From contig JAFWWB010000001.1 in NCBI GenBank assembly GCA_017518185.1, forward strand, positions 1-64,000: a DNA stretch of 64,000 nt, in the 5' to 3' direction. Within the stretch, counting starts at the first letter, position 1; each line of letters begins with the position of its first letter. Shown in pieces: positions 26,401 through 34,220 of this stretch. Both the position numbers and the translations under genes were made by a program. Source of the stretch: Lachnospiraceae bacterium. GTDB lineage: Bacteria; Bacillota; Clostridia; Lachnospirales; Lachnospiraceae. Under the pieces are notes generated by a model. The model saw only the letters and a program-made list of their open reading frames with translations, was not told the DNA's origin and ran no database searches.

Positions 26401-26628
26401 GGTCTCATCTATGCTTTCACCCGGTACAATGATGCACTTGTTGACATGACCTCCGAGAAAATATAAGAAATCAGCCCTTTTATCGGCTTTTATGGCTCTT
26501 TTTGCCATGCCTATGGGCAGGAGGACCACTTTTTCCCCCTTTGCCACACAGCCGTCTACCAGCTGCTTTGCCGTCAGGAATTTATCCTTGTCAAAAACAC
26601 TGCCTGTGATTATCGCTGTAATTTTCAT
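23428..26628 (-). CDS. GGDEF-EAL cyclic-di-GMP protein with C-terminal beta-solenoid
   Basis: The start is placed at 26628, where AAGGG precedes MKITAIITG; an ATG ten codons upstream lacks a binding site. The 1066-residue protein has an unrecognised N-terminal domain, a central sensor-like region, a GGDEF domain with GSDEF in place of GGDEF (RLGSDEFIVI), and a complete EAL domain. The EAL residues are QPIV, YEALMR, INSIPG, EITEET, DDFGTGYSN, KIDRT and EGVET, so c-di-GMP hydrolysis is likely. The last 290 residues are short beta-strand repeats with many GIG or GxG turns, like a right-handed solenoid or the carbohydrate-binding Cthe_2159 type. No membrane helix is visible, so that part should be cytoplasmic. 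Confidence 0.85.
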   Translation of the reverse strand: MKITAIITGSVFDKDKFLTAKQLVDGCVAKGEKVVLLPIGMAKRAIKADKRADFLYFLGGHVNKCIIVPGESIDETFISALRTKMESMSADVTVVQKEDIRPFSEEDEKEADKWQTGSMLLNESIAGGVFGFSEAFLNADHVEDISDVLSSMIPDNCFICMRDSFLQDLYTERGTAPGGYEKFYVLADSRKDPRVWANFPLRELFPERDQVFAENKVLTIIPIHCRQAYFGYLVHLSESVDSQCGVLEMSTVVMDLVIARYITERKLTFANHELLNANENVARLQETDVLTGLRNSMGFMKDAQEMLDGCLRKGFRLVTVCVDLDRLGNINEIYGHLEGDIAIQMLAQIIQDSVPTGALAARLGSDEFIVISPQDDVGDMAESFTELIRNRINTYNRISGKEYTLEANISALVITPEKETQVEDVLEEAFARKRLLKESRSGRHSYNGRNGSGDNEKEHGVVRDIMDENAFLYAFQPIVSSRTGDIVAYEALMRSQQDPRLSPLTILKYASMDERLYDIELSTFTNVLKQVEQFKEELGDKKIFINSIPGHFLSDEDYKKLRQCYRELFPHLVVEITEETEFENNTAEVLRARSGADNFEVAVDDFGTGYSNMSNLLKFLPNYVKIDRTLIENVHEDPKKQHFVKTIIEFAHDNGFQALAEGVETNRELNAVVRMGVDMIQGYYTAKPSFTMEQTISAPIRDEIVRANFEGTHELRKKVYLVSREKELFLMHLAMEHYTSVVISQPELTLHGNPDFMAGLTLKIKEGCDCTLRISNVKLGDVDHVPCIDIGKGASLRLILEGSSEFEGNGIHVPEDSSLIVEGNGNLSICPILSEAYCIGAEPGAAFGRIELCPSGTMTLRAEGTHCVCIGGGRCQSGDGIRITAGRYEMGLAGTECVGIGCFTGEVPISITDAALFVEARIGAGTVVGALKGRQNIEIRDVAMEITGSGSCLTGIGSYEETGGSVRIDSASVHIRFNGRKLFMIGAKAGKLYISISTSDIEILGEGNMALGLGTVSDEAELRLINTRLGIVLRVGAPKALGVAEDAMLVVGGTHHMNINENESDF

Positions 26629-26716
26629 ATCCCGACCCTTAAGATTAACAGTATCCATTACAGTATATCATATAAAACGCGTTTTGACCCGATATTCATA
26701 AACATTTTTATGCTTT

Positions 26717-28141
26717 TCATCTGCGTTTCCCGTGGGTCAGCACGTACCCCGTAAAGAGCATGGCGCATAAAAGCAGCAGCGAAGCTCCCAGCACCGGCAT
26801 GAGCATGCTCTTATCCGCTTCTTCCTGCTGCTGCGGGGGAGCGGCTTCCGATACCGGAGACGGGGCCGCCGTGGGCGTCACTCCGGAAGAAGGAGCACTG
26901 TCAGCGCTTACTTCTTCGGACGCAGCGGGATCTTTACTCTCTTCCTCAGCTTTTTCTTCCTCTCCCTCTCTTATCCTGTCAAGCCTTTCCTGTATATCAT
27001 GGGTCCCTTCCCAGGCAAGAGCCGCATCCTGCCTGGCCCTGTCCGCGTCGCTCTCACTGACACTGACCACAGGCTCCGGAGCATTAAGGGAGACGCTTAC
27101 GGTCTCACTCTCAGTCTTACGGTCATAACGGTTATACACCCGCACCTTTACCTCCGTGTCCCTTCCCTTAGGGAGTGTGAGCTTAAAAGAAGTGCTCTCC
27201 GCATTCTCCGTATGGTTCGGAGCATAGCCGGGCCATACCTCCGGCGGGCTGTAGCTTTCCCCGCCATCCAGACTGTATGCGAAGTACTGCAGCAGCTCAT
27301 CACTGTCTTCGGCCATTACTTCAAATTCAGCCTCACCGCTCTCCTCATCCAGAGCCACCAGCTCCAGCTCGCAGCTCTCCGGTTCGCTGCTCTCTCCGAG
27401 AGGGAATACCCACACCTCATCAGGGTGTATCTCCGCAAGAGGCCAGGACACATAGTCTATGTCACCGTTGTTGCTCATAAGTCCGAAATACTTTGCCACG
27501 GCGGTGGCATCCGCCCGTCCGAAGGCCTTCATGTCCTCTTCTTCATCACACCAGGGCCTGTCCTGAGGCGCATCCAGATGACAGTGCTCCAGTATCACCG
27601 CCGGTATCGCTTTAGCCGTAGCCTCCCGTATTATCCCGTAATAATCTGTGCCCTTATCGTTAAGCCTTGTCTTTATCCCTCTGGGATGGAGGCCCATTCC
27701 CTGCATCTCCTGCATCCACAGATCTGCGAACTGGTAACCCATGGCATGGAGAGGCGCCCTGGCGGGTATCCAGATCTCCGTCCCGAAGACGTCATGCTCC
27801 TCCGAGGCATTATAGTGTATGCTGAATATAAAATCCGCCTGCACCGAAGCAGCAAATTCCGCACGTTCCTTAAGGGAGAGCTCTTTATCCCCGTCCCTGG
27901 TGAGATACACCTTTATATTTGCATAGCGCTCCAGTTCCGCCGCCATGGCTTTGGCGGTCACAAGGGTACGTTCTTTCTCCAGAGGAAGATATACGTCCGT
28001 ACCTTCGTTGCTGCCGCCGTGGCCGGGATCTATCACTATGACCAGTTCGTCCCCGTATGTCTGTATCCTTCCCGCAGCATATGAAGGAAAGGAAGTCATC
28101 AGCACTATAAACGCAAGGATGATGGCCGCTGTCTTCTTCAT
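26717..28141 (-). CDS. N-acetylmuramoyl-L-alanine amidase (Amidase_3), membrane anchored
   Basis: The start is set at 28141 (GAGGA just upstream, signal peptide MKKTAAIILAFIVLM); longer in-frame starts fall inside the methyltransferase gene. The 474-residue product has the zinc amidase domain at about 30-230: IDPGHGG, FSIHYNAS and the catalytic Glu in ILEHCH. A fibronectin-like beta region follows at about 270-360, then a Ser/Pro/Glu-rich linker and a C-terminal transmembrane helix (LGASLLLLCAMLF) ending in KRR. It cuts the bond between MurNAc and the stem peptide. No LPxTG motif is present, so the anchor is the helix itself. Confidence 0.85.
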   Translation of the reverse strand: MKKTAAIILAFIVLMTSFPSYAAGRIQTYGDELVIVIDPGHGGSNEGTDVYLPLEKERTLVTAKAMAAELERYANIKVYLTRDGDKELSLKERAEFAASVQADFIFSIHYNASEEHDVFGTEIWIPARAPLHAMGYQFADLWMQEMQGMGLHPRGIKTRLNDKGTDYYGIIREATAKAIPAVILEHCHLDAPQDRPWCDEEEDMKAFGRADATAVAKYFGLMSNNGDIDYVSWPLAEIHPDEVWVFPLGESSEPESCELELVALDEESGEAEFEVMAEDSDELLQYFAYSLDGGESYSPPEVWPGYAPNHTENAESTSFKLTLPKGRDTEVKVRVYNRYDRKTESETVSVSLNAPEPVVSVSESDADRARQDAALAWEGTHDIQERLDRIREGEEEKAEEESKDPAASEEVSADSAPSSGVTPTAAPSPVSEAAPPQQQEEADKSMLMPVLGASLLLLCAMLFTGYVLTHGKRR

Positions 28142-28146
28142 TATCC

Positions 28147-28941
28147 TCAGTGCTCCTTCTTTACTTCCAGCTCGGCTATGGAAACATAGTGCTTCACAAT
28201 GAAGCTCTCTGCCGCCGAGCTTTCCAGCATTTCCATATGTTCCCTGTTCCATATCTCCAGAGTCTCCGGGGACATGGAGGCTCCCACTCCTCTGCAGGCA
28301 CGCATGCGTCCGTGCCATGCTGCCCTTGAGAAGGTTATATCGACCCTGAATTCCTCCCGTGACCTGATATCAAAATTCTTAAGATAGGGATCCGGCACCC
28401 ATACAGGATGGACCGTGTCTCCGCCGCCGCTCCATCCCGGATTGTATTTCAGGATCAGTTCCTCGCTCTTTGCCGCGATCGCATCTTCACCGGGAAGCCA
28501 GCCCATATACAGGATCAGGAACCTGCCGCTCTTTTTAAGCATACGTGAAAAACTCTCCGAAGTCTTTTCATGATCCAGATACCAGATGCACTGGCAGGCC
28601 GTGATAACGTCAAAAGTCCCGTCGGGGAAGGACACGTCTTCTGCCCCGGAGGTAAAGAAAGAAATATCCATCCCCGCTTCCGCGGCAAGCTTTTTCGCCT
28701 GTTCGATCTGGTTTTCCGCAATATCGGTCCCCGTCCATACGGCACCGTATCTGTACATATTTCTCGGAAGCACTCCGGTGCCGGTCCCTATATCTAGGAC
28801 CTTCTGCCCGTCCTTACAGAGTCCCAGGGCCAGGATATGGTCATAGAACTCCTGCGGGTATATGTCCCTGTATCTTGCATAATCCTCTGAGGTCTTTCCC
28901 CAGTCGAATTCCTTTCCCTTATCAATATCATTGATCTGCAT
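28147..28941 (-). CDS. class I SAM-dependent methyltransferase
   Basis: A 264-residue Rossmann methyltransferase. Motif I is VLDIGTGTGVLPR (about residues 48-60), TGTDIAENQ binds the ribose, and FDVITACQCIWYLD is motif IV. The C-terminal part has many aromatic residues that may form a small-molecule pocket. The substrate cannot be told; UbiE/small-molecule types are closest in layout. The amidase gene follows after five bases, so both may be translated from one message. A link to wall chemistry is only suggested by that proximity. Confidence 0.75.
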   Translation of the reverse strand: MQINDIDKGKEFDWGKTSEDYARYRDIYPQEFYDHILALGLCKDGQKVLDIGTGTGVLPRNMYRYGAVWTGTDIAENQIEQAKKLAAEAGMDISFFTSGAEDVSFPDGTFDVITACQCIWYLDHEKTSESFSRMLKKSGRFLILYMGWLPGEDAIAAKSEELILKYNPGWSGGGDTVHPVWVPDPYLKNFDIRSREEFRVDITFSRAAWHGRMRACRGVGASMSPETLEIWNREHMEMLESSAAESFIVKHYVSIAELEVKKEH

Positions 28942-28988
28942 CCCACACCTCTCTACTGGTCATTTTATATTTGTGTAAAGCGTTTTGT

Positions 28989-29915
28989 TTACAGCCACTT
29001 TTTCTTTCTGAAGAATACCAGGCACAGTACTACGATCAGTATGCACACTCCTATCACTACAGGATAGGCATAGGGCAGGGAAAGCTCCGGCATATAGACG
29101 AAGTTCATCCCGTACCAGCCTGTTATAAGGGTAAGGGGCATGAATATGGCCGTAACCACGGTCAGCAGTGTCATGATGCGGTTCTGCTTCATGTCCACCC
29201 TGGATTTGTACAGATCACTGAGCTGCATGGTGTAATCCCGGAGGGCCGTAGCCACATCCGTAAGCCTGGCCATGCGGTTCAGAAAGAGATGGAAGTATCG
29301 GAGATTCTCCTCTTTGAAAAAATCATTCTCGTTCTCTTCAAGCTCCTGCCCAAGGTCCATGAGCTGCTCATAACTTATGCGGAGTTCACGGACATCGCCA
29401 CGCACCATATTGATGCGTTCCATATATTCGCCGTCTTCATCCGCCAGTATCTTTTTTTCCACCAGGTCAAGCTCCCTTTCATAAGCCTCCAGGAGCTTGA
29501 GGTCATCGTGGACTATGGTCTCGAGCACATCATAGAGGAAGCGTTCAAGCCCCGGGAAACGCCAGTACTTTCCCTTTTGTATCTTTTCCACCAGAGCCGC
29601 AGCGGTACCGGAATCATCGATAAAGACCACGCCCTTCTCATCCATGGCAAAAGCGAAGGTGCCTTCCTCTGCGGAGAGGTCCTTACGGTTTGGGATTGCG
29701 AAACTTCCGGTGAGGGAATCGAAATTCACCTCCAGCTTGGTGCTGTGTATCTCCGTGGTATCCAGCTCCATATCGATGCCCATTTCAAAGCTTTCCCTGT
29801 ACTCAGTCCACTCCTGCTGGGTGAGCACCGCCACATACTGCACGCCTCCGGCTATGGCTTTCTTTACTTCGGCAGCGTCACATTCTGTAAGTCTTTCCTT
29901 TATAAGATAATACAT
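28989..29915 (-). CDS. corA: CorA-family divalent cation transporter
   Basis: The 308-residue protein has a long cytoplasmic alpha/beta funnel and helical stalk (about 1-245), then two transmembrane helices at the C-terminus. The diagnostic GMN motif is in GWYGMNF at the end of the first helix, followed by MPEL in the loop and a basic KKKWL tail. CorA pentamers move Mg2+ (or Co2+, Ni2+) down the electrochemical gradient. AGGAG precedes the ATG. It appears to be a single gene, 47 bp before the methyltransferase. Confidence 0.9.
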   Translation of the reverse strand: MYYLIKERLTECDAAEVKKAIAGGVQYVAVLTQQEWTEYRESFEMGIDMELDTTEIHSTKLEVNFDSLTGSFAIPNRKDLSAEEGTFAFAMDEKGVVFIDDSGTAAALVEKIQKGKYWRFPGLERFLYDVLETIVHDDLKLLEAYERELDLVEKKILADEDGEYMERINMVRGDVRELRISYEQLMDLGQELEENENDFFKEENLRYFHLFLNRMARLTDVATALRDYTMQLSDLYKSRVDMKQNRIMTLLTVVTAIFMPLTLITGWYGMNFVYMPELSLPYAYPVVIGVCILIVVLCLVFFRKKKWL

Positions 29916-29986
29916 GTCCGTCTCCTGAATATCTCTGTGAATAAAGATCCTTCGCTTTCCCTTTCACCTCACTGCAATGTGGATCG

Positions 29987-30829
29987 TCATCCTTCGTTCC
30001 TTGTCCCGAAGAATACCATATCACCCTTTCGGCCCGCTATCAGTTTGTTTGTGAGGTTTCGTACGCTGTCATTATGACGGCGTATAATGACCTTTGTATC
30101 TGCCGGATACATTTCCACCGTCTTTACACAGGTATGTGCGAGAAGGAATAAAAGGTCCTTTTTACTGTCCGGACCCAGATCGACATATAGCTGGGGGATA
30201 AGCTTTCCCGAAGGAGTCTTTTTCAGAAGAAGCATTCCTTCCACCTTCTCATCTATGACCGCGCAGGAAGAAACGTCAGGCTCGAACCAGTTTTTTGACA
30301 GATATGAAAGGTCTTCGCATATGCCATGCCGGCCCTTAAAGAGGCAGTTCTTGATAAAGGTCCTGTACTGCAGTAAGCTGAGTCCCGAAATGCTCTGGAT
30401 ATGTTCGGGGAAGCGCGTTATCTTTAAGACCGAGATCAGCTTTTTTATATCTTCAATGGTCACTTCGATCTCCGGTCCCTCTACCTGAGAGCTTGAAAAG
30501 CCGTTCTTTTCAAGTATCCCCGCCAGTATCTCATCTCCGGTCTCATAAAAACTTTCAAGGACTTCATCCTCCGCAAGCCCCTTTTTGTATTCTTCAATAA
30601 GCCTGCCTTTTATCTCATCGCTTTCTCCGCCAAGCACATGTATCCTGCTTTTGGTATCGTCCTCGTTCTCGCTGTCCTTGAGTTCGTAGACGATAGCGCC
30701 CACAGGGGAACCTCCTTCAAGCGCTCCGATGCCGCGAAAGAAAACGCGGTCAAGGTCGTCTGCCATATCCTCATCAATATAAGCGGAAAAATCTTCTGCA
30801 TTGTCACTTGTGATCTCGATAAATTCCAT
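29987..30829 (-). CDS. unknown protein, possible tandem GNAT-like fold
   Basis: I do not recognise this 280-residue acidic, soluble protein with certainty. Two halves have alpha/beta segments that look weakly like acetyltransferase cores: GIGALEGGSPVGAIVYEL in the first and VSSCAVIDEKVEGMLLL plus a QLYVDLGP segment in the second. No clear acetyl-CoA loop (Q/RxxGxG/A) is visible. It starts 29 bp after the remnant-GGDEF membrane protein gene and may be in its operon. A regulatory, non-catalytic acetyltransferase fold is one possibility. Confidence 0.4.
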   Translation of the reverse strand: MEFIEITSDNAEDFSAYIDEDMADDLDRVFFRGIGALEGGSPVGAIVYELKDSENEDDTKSRIHVLGGESDEIKGRLIEEYKKGLAEDEVLESFYETGDEILAGILEKNGFSSSQVEGPEIEVTIEDIKKLISVLKITRFPEHIQSISGLSLLQYRTFIKNCLFKGRHGICEDLSYLSKNWFEPDVSSCAVIDEKVEGMLLLKKTPSGKLIPQLYVDLGPDSKKDLLFLLAHTCVKTVEMYPADTKVIIRRHNDSVRNLTNKLIAGRKGDMVFFGTRNEG

Positions 30830-30858
30830 TATCCATACCTCTGAAAATGTGGAATGAG

Positions 30859-31890
30859 TTAATTTGCCTTCAGATAATCATCCAAAAAGCTCTCTGCAGT
30901 TTCATTTTTCTTTTTCAGTTTAAACCCTGTTTCCACACTGCCGCCTGCTGTTTCAACCGCCAGCTGTACATCCTCCGTGAGCATTGACAGCGGCCCCCTG
31001 TCCTTAACCTGCGAGAGAACGATGATCCTGTCCTTTCCGTATCTGATGGCAAAGCAGGATTCCGGAAGCTGCTTTGATATCATGGGAGACAGCTTTTCCA
31101 TTTCATTCTCCGGTACAACAAACTCCGCTATGCTCCTGAGATCGAATTTATTATCATGAATACGTTTTTTGAGATAATCCAGATAAAGTCTGTTATAAAA
31201 GCCGGTCTCACTGTCCTGATAGCATTTCTCGTTGACCATTCCGGCATAGATCAGTGTGGTTCCGATGGCAAGTCCCAGGGATACCGTATTGTAGTCCGTG
31301 AAATAATAAAGCAGGACATAGAATGTCAGGGGTATGATAAAGGCTCTGATCGAGAAAAACTTCATCTTCTCATCCCTTCTCTTTCTGACTGTCAGAACGA
31401 ACATTGAAGTGAAGAAGTACCCGAGTCTGATGATATCCGCGATCACATAAAAAGTTTTCTCGACTGTCACATGTTCATTCATATCATAGTCAAACATAAA
31501 TGCCGTGGGAATGTTGACAAGGTTCATGATCGCCACAAGAATAAACGGCACCGTGAAGATGATGATGTTTCTTTTTATGTGAAAGATGCTGTGGAATATC
31601 CTGTAATCGGTGTAGAGAAACCAGATCATCGCAAATATATTGATCATCATTTCAAGTCCGGTTTCCATAAACATCGCACCGATCCTGCTGCAGGGGATCA
31701 TCCCGCTGTCTCTCAGTGAACAGAGGATATAGAAAAGCGCCATGACCACGATATTGGCCAGCAGACCCAGCAATATCCTTTTTTCCACCTTATCCCTGAT
31801 CTTAAATTTCCATACAAGAACAAATACTCCGAAAGAGAGCATTATCGCTACAGTGTTGGAATATAATGAGATATAGCCTGTTTCAGTCAT
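30859..31890 (-). CDS. multi-pass membrane protein with remnant GGDEF domain
   Basis: A 343-residue protein with about seven or eight membrane helices over residues 8-225. A short cytoplasmic part opens with QDSETGFYNRLYL, the usual start of GGDEF domains (D-x-x-TG-x-x-N-R). The expected (G/S)GDEF metal and catalytic loop is absent; that position reads AIRYGKDRIIVL, so it cannot make c-di-GMP. It may be a receptor with a degenerate output domain. Its ATG overlaps the stop of the upstream membrane gene by four bases, so the two proteins probably work together. Confidence 0.6.
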   Translation of the reverse strand: MTETGYISLYSNTVAIMLSFGVFVLVWKFKIRDKVEKRILLGLLANIVVMALFYILCSLRDSGMIPCSRIGAMFMETGLEMMINIFAMIWFLYTDYRIFHSIFHIKRNIIIFTVPFILVAIMNLVNIPTAFMFDYDMNEHVTVEKTFYVIADIIRLGYFFTSMFVLTVRKRRDEKMKFFSIRAFIIPLTFYVLLYYFTDYNTVSLGLAIGTTLIYAGMVNEKCYQDSETGFYNRLYLDYLKKRIHDNKFDLRSIAEFVVPENEMEKLSPMISKQLPESCFAIRYGKDRIIVLSQVKDRGPLSMLTEDVQLAVETAGGSVETGFKLKKKNETAESFLDDYLKAN

Positions 31891-32633
31891 GCTCTCTCAC
31901 CTCCTTCCATGCCGTTTTCAGTGATCTCGGAAGCACTTCCGAGGTGAGTGAACAGTATCGACATGGCAATACCTATGCTTGCCAGTGAAATCCCGCCGAA
32001 CACAAAAGGTACGATCAAGCCAACGGAAAGCGGCATGAAATATATCCATACCGGTATCAGCGTTTTATTGTCACCCCTGCGGTATCTGCTGATGAGCGCA
32101 AACCCAGCCACCATATATAAGACCATAAGTACAAACATGGGAACAAACAGGATCCCATAGTGGTAGACATTCGTTTTATCCACAGCGAAAACCAGCCCCT
32201 TAAAGCCTTGCGAGGCATCCTCGTAAAAAACATATCCCGCAAAAAAATTCACTGCAACGATAAGCAGCATGAGGACCCCGGGAATAAACAGGATCGTCCG
32301 TCTTCCCGTCACCCTCATCGTACTCTTTTTAAATCTGACCAGTGCATACTGTGTCCAGGTCATGCACAGTATGATCATAGCAAGATAAAAAACCGTCACG
32401 CCGGACATATTCAGGAAGCGTGCCCCCGGGAAGTCTTTCCCGTCGGCCAGATATGTAACGATATCCGATACCGCGATGACCATATTCTGTATGACAAGTG
32501 TAAAGAATATCCTATCGTCCGGTCTTCCTCTTTTCCTCATTATCGTGCTCTGGGTAATAAGCCCGATCAAAAGGAAGATCGTAGAGCCGTCTATGAGCAG
32601 TGTGGCGATATTCATTGTCGTAAGCTCAAACAT
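31887..32633 (-). CDS. multi-pass (about seven-helix) membrane protein
   Basis: A 248-residue integral membrane protein with about seven hydrophobic segments spread over the whole length and short loops. The topology resembles the membrane part of the neighbouring 343-residue protein, but there is no cytoplasmic output domain. It shares an ATGA overlap with that gene. I do not recognise a transporter motif. It may be a truncated paralogue or the sensory partner of the remnant-GGDEF protein. Confidence 0.5.
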   Translation of the reverse strand: MFELTTMNIATLLIDGSTIFLLIGLITQSTIMRKRGRPDDRIFFTLVIQNMVIAVSDIVTYLADGKDFPGARFLNMSGVTVFYLAMIILCMTWTQYALVRFKKSTMRVTGRRTILFIPGVLMLLIVAVNFFAGYVFYEDASQGFKGLVFAVDKTNVYHYGILFVPMFVLMVLYMVAGFALISRYRRGDNKTLIPVWIYFMPLSVGLIVPFVFGGISLASIGIAMSILFTHLGSASEITENGMEGGERA

Positions 32634-32800
32634 TTTCCCCTCCGTTCTCTGTCAGTATATCCGCGATCACAGCTTCGCAGATCCCTCCTTTGGCTGATCC
32701 ACCGGACAGCTTGTCATCCGGTCATGTTCAGGCGTGTCCGGACTCAGATGTCGTTTCATGCGGGCATGACCGTCATATGAGCTTTTGACCCCGGCATCAT

Positions 32801-32809
32801 ATTATACCA
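32801..32809 (-). promoter_or_regulatory. extended -10 promoter, probably for the membrane-protein pair
   Basis: On the minus strand TGGTATAAT gives a perfect -10 with the TGn extension. No good -35 is seen. A leader of about 165 nt leads to the ATG at 32633, which has GGAGGGG upstream. Confidence 0.4.
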
Positions 32810-32908
32810 TATGTTATTGTTACTTCATAGAAATATTTCCTCCCCAATGACATGGATCTAACCCCTGTTTAACCCCGTAAAACCAGCGTGTTTTCGGGAG
32901 AGCGGATC

Positions 32909-32957
32909 ATCTGCGAACGCCCGCTTCGCTGGCGCATTGGGAGACAAGTGACAAGCT
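32909..32957 (+). repeat. 49-bp direct repeat, copy 1 (arm only)
   Basis: The stretch matches 33105-33153 at 47 of 49 positions. It contains the left arm CATTGGGAGACAAG but lacks the matching right arm, so it looks like a truncated copy of the hairpin element at 33105-33205. The surrounding 32634-33284 holds no convincing gene. Confidence 0.7.
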
Positions 32958-32987
32958 ACAATGGTCTGCTCCGATAAGGATTACTGC

Positions 32988-33046
32988 GAATGCAAGAGAC
33001 AACCTCGAAAATCGCTTCGCGATTTCCTCGCTCGTCTCTTGCATTC
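32988..33046. repeat. long inverted repeat with nested hairpin
   Basis: GAATGCAAGAGAC (32988-33000) is perfectly complementary to GTCTCTTGCATTC (33034-33046). Inside it AAATCGC (33009-33015) pairs with GCGATTT (33019-33025). The outer arms differ from those of the neighbouring element, but the core is again rich in CGCT/CGAG. Confidence 0.7.
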
Positions 33047-33061
33047 CAATGAATCCATCCG

Positions 33062-33102
33062 AAATAAAAAACCCGCCTCGGAGAGCAAGCTCTCCACGCG
33101 GG
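33062..33102 (-). terminator. terminator-like hairpin between the repeats
   Basis: On the minus strand CCCGC (33102-33098) and GGAGAG (33095-33090) pair with CTCTCC (33085-33080) and GCGGG (33076-33072), followed by TTTTTTATTTC. It may act as a second terminator behind rpsI. Confidence 0.6.
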
Positions 33103-33104
33103 TA

Positions 33105-33205
33105 ATCTGCGAATGCCTGCTTCGCTGGCGCATTGGGAGACAAGTGACAAGCTCGAATCCGCTCGCAATGCTCGCTTCTTCTCGCTCGTCTCTTGTCTCC
33201 CAATG
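33105..33205. repeat. 49-bp repeat copy 2 with full inverted repeat
   Basis: This is the complete element: the 49-bp repeat at 33105-33153 supplies CATTGGGAGACAAG (33131-33144), which pairs perfectly with CTTGTCTCCCAATG (33192-33205). The core between the arms is rich in GCTCGC motifs. An imperfect extension (CTGGCG on both sides) lengthens the arms to 33125-33216. Confidence 0.7.
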
Positions 33206-33221
33206 ATTGCCGCCAGAATAA

Positions 33222-33252
33222 CGAAACGGGAAGCAAGTAAACTTGCTTCCCG
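33222..33252 (-). terminator. terminator of rplM-rpsI
   Basis: On the minus strand CGGGAAGCAAG (33252-33242) pairs with CTTGCTTCCCG (33237-33227), 11 pairs with a four-base loop, followed by TTTCGTTATT. It lies about 33 bp after the rpsI stop codon. The T-run is short, so termination may be partial. Confidence 0.65.
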
Positions 33253-33284
33253 TCCCGTATTCTGTCTGCAATCGCAGATTATCC

Positions 33285-33686
33285 TTATCTCTTCGAAAAC
33301 TGCGGCGCACGTCTTGCGGCTTTGAGACCGTACTTCTTTCTTTCCTTCATACGAGGGTCTCTGGTGAGGTAGCCGGCCTTCTTGAGAGGCACTCTGTTCT
33401 CCTCATCGGCGCGTACCAGCGCTCTTGCGATACCGTGGCGAACGGCACCGGCCTGGCCTGTGAATCCGCCGCCCTTAACGGTGATGAACGCATCAAACTT
33501 ACCTTCGGCATCCAGCTCCTTAAGAGGCTGGCGGACGATGACCTTAAGGGTCTCCATCCCGAAATACTCATCTATATCACGCTTGTTTATGGTGATATTA
33601 CCCTTTCCGGGGGTAAGGAACACTCTGGCCACAGACTTCTTTCTTCTGCCGGTTCCGTAAAACTTCTCCGTACTCTTCTTAGCCAT
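33285..33686 (-). CDS. rpsI: 30S ribosomal protein S9
   Basis: The 133-residue product has the S9 core: [13 protein letters not shown] near the start, [19 protein letters not shown] in the middle, and the basic tail RRAPQFSKR that reaches the P-site tRNA. It sits in the head of the small subunit. The pair rplM-rpsI is conserved; the two genes are 12 bp apart and end at the hairpin at 33222-33252. Confidence 0.97.
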   Translation of the reverse strand: MAKKSTEKFYGTGRRKKSVARVFLTPGKGNITINKRDIDEYFGMETLKVIVRQPLKELDAEGKFDAFITVKGGGFTGQAGAVRHGIARALVRADEENRVPLKKAGYLTRDPRMKERKKYGLKAARRAPQFSKR

Positions 33687-33698
33687 CTCTTATCTCCT

Positions 33699-34127
33699 TT
33701 AAAACTTAAGCTCTTCGGGCTTCTGGGCAGCATGCTTGTGCTCAGGTCCTGCATAAACAAAAAGCTTCTTATACATTTCGCGTCCGAGAGGCCCCTTGGG
33801 AAGCATACCCTTTACAGCCAGCTCGATCACCTCTTCAGGCTTTTTTGCAAGCTTTTCCTTAAGGGAGAACTCCTTCATACCGCCTACATAATCGGAATGC
33901 TGATAGTACTTCTTCTGATCCAGCTTCTTTCCTGTGACCCTGATCTTCTCAGCGTTTACCACGATAACATAATCACCGGTATCCACATGAGGAGTGAAGC
34001 AGGGCTTATTCTTTCCTCTGAGGACCTTGGCGATCTCGGAAGAAAGACGTCCCAAAGTGCATCCGCTGGCGTCGACCACATACCACTTGCGCTCGATATC
34101 CTGCGGAGTAGCCATATATGTCTTCAT
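33699..34127 (-). CDS. rplM: 50S ribosomal protein L13
   Basis: A 142-residue L13 starting [20 protein letters not shown], with the signature [17 protein letters not shown] and a central [17 protein letters not shown]. It is an early assembly protein of the large subunit. In most Firmicutes the gene follows truA directly; here truA is 11 kb away, and rplM has its own promoter and structured leader. Confidence 0.97.
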   Translation of the reverse strand: MKTYMATPQDIERKWYVVDASGCTLGRLSSEIAKVLRGKNKPCFTPHVDTGDYVIVVNAEKIRVTGKKLDQKKYYQHSDYVGGMKEFSLKEKLAKKPEEVIELAVKGMLPKGPLGREMYKKLFVYAGPEHKHAAQKPEELKF

Positions 34128-34160
34128 CTTTAGCTTACCTCCATTGTTGTTAACAAACCT

Positions 34161-34207
34161 GATCCTTTCGGATCCCTTCAGCAGCCGGCGTGATGTCCGG
34201 GCACGCC
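34161..34207 (-). promoter_or_regulatory. structured leader upstream of rplM
   Basis: Between the promoter and rplM the transcript can form GGCGTG/CACGCC (34207-34202 with 34192-34187) and GATCC-GAAA-GGATC (34174-34161). Firmicutes rplM often carries an autoregulatory L13 leader; this could be one, but I cannot align it to the known consensus. Confidence 0.4.
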
Positions 34208-34220
34208 GCCACGGATTGAT

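Larger units (their letters stand above)
32634..33284. other. 650-bp region without a convincing gene
   Basis: It holds the upstream region of the membrane-protein pair, two 49-bp direct repeats, two long inverted repeats and two terminator hairpins behind rpsI. Several overlapping short frames on both strands have no ribosome binding site and follow the repeats; I regard them as spurious. Confidence 0.6.

Noticed and set aside
26720..26770. Sortase anchor on the amidase
   Set aside because: The C-terminus has a membrane helix and basic tail but no LPxTG or similar motif.
28142..28318. Extended N-terminus of the amidase
   Set aside because: The added residues overlap the methyltransferase gene in another frame, and a clear signal peptide with a GAGGA site starts at 28141.
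30859..31890. Active diguanylate cyclase
   Set aside because: The GGDEF start motif is present, but the (G/S)GDEF loop is missing.
32907..33325. Several overlapping 70-110 codon frames on both strands
   Set aside because: They follow the inverted and direct repeats, lack binding sites and overlap each other in different frames. Best explained as spurious translation of repeats.
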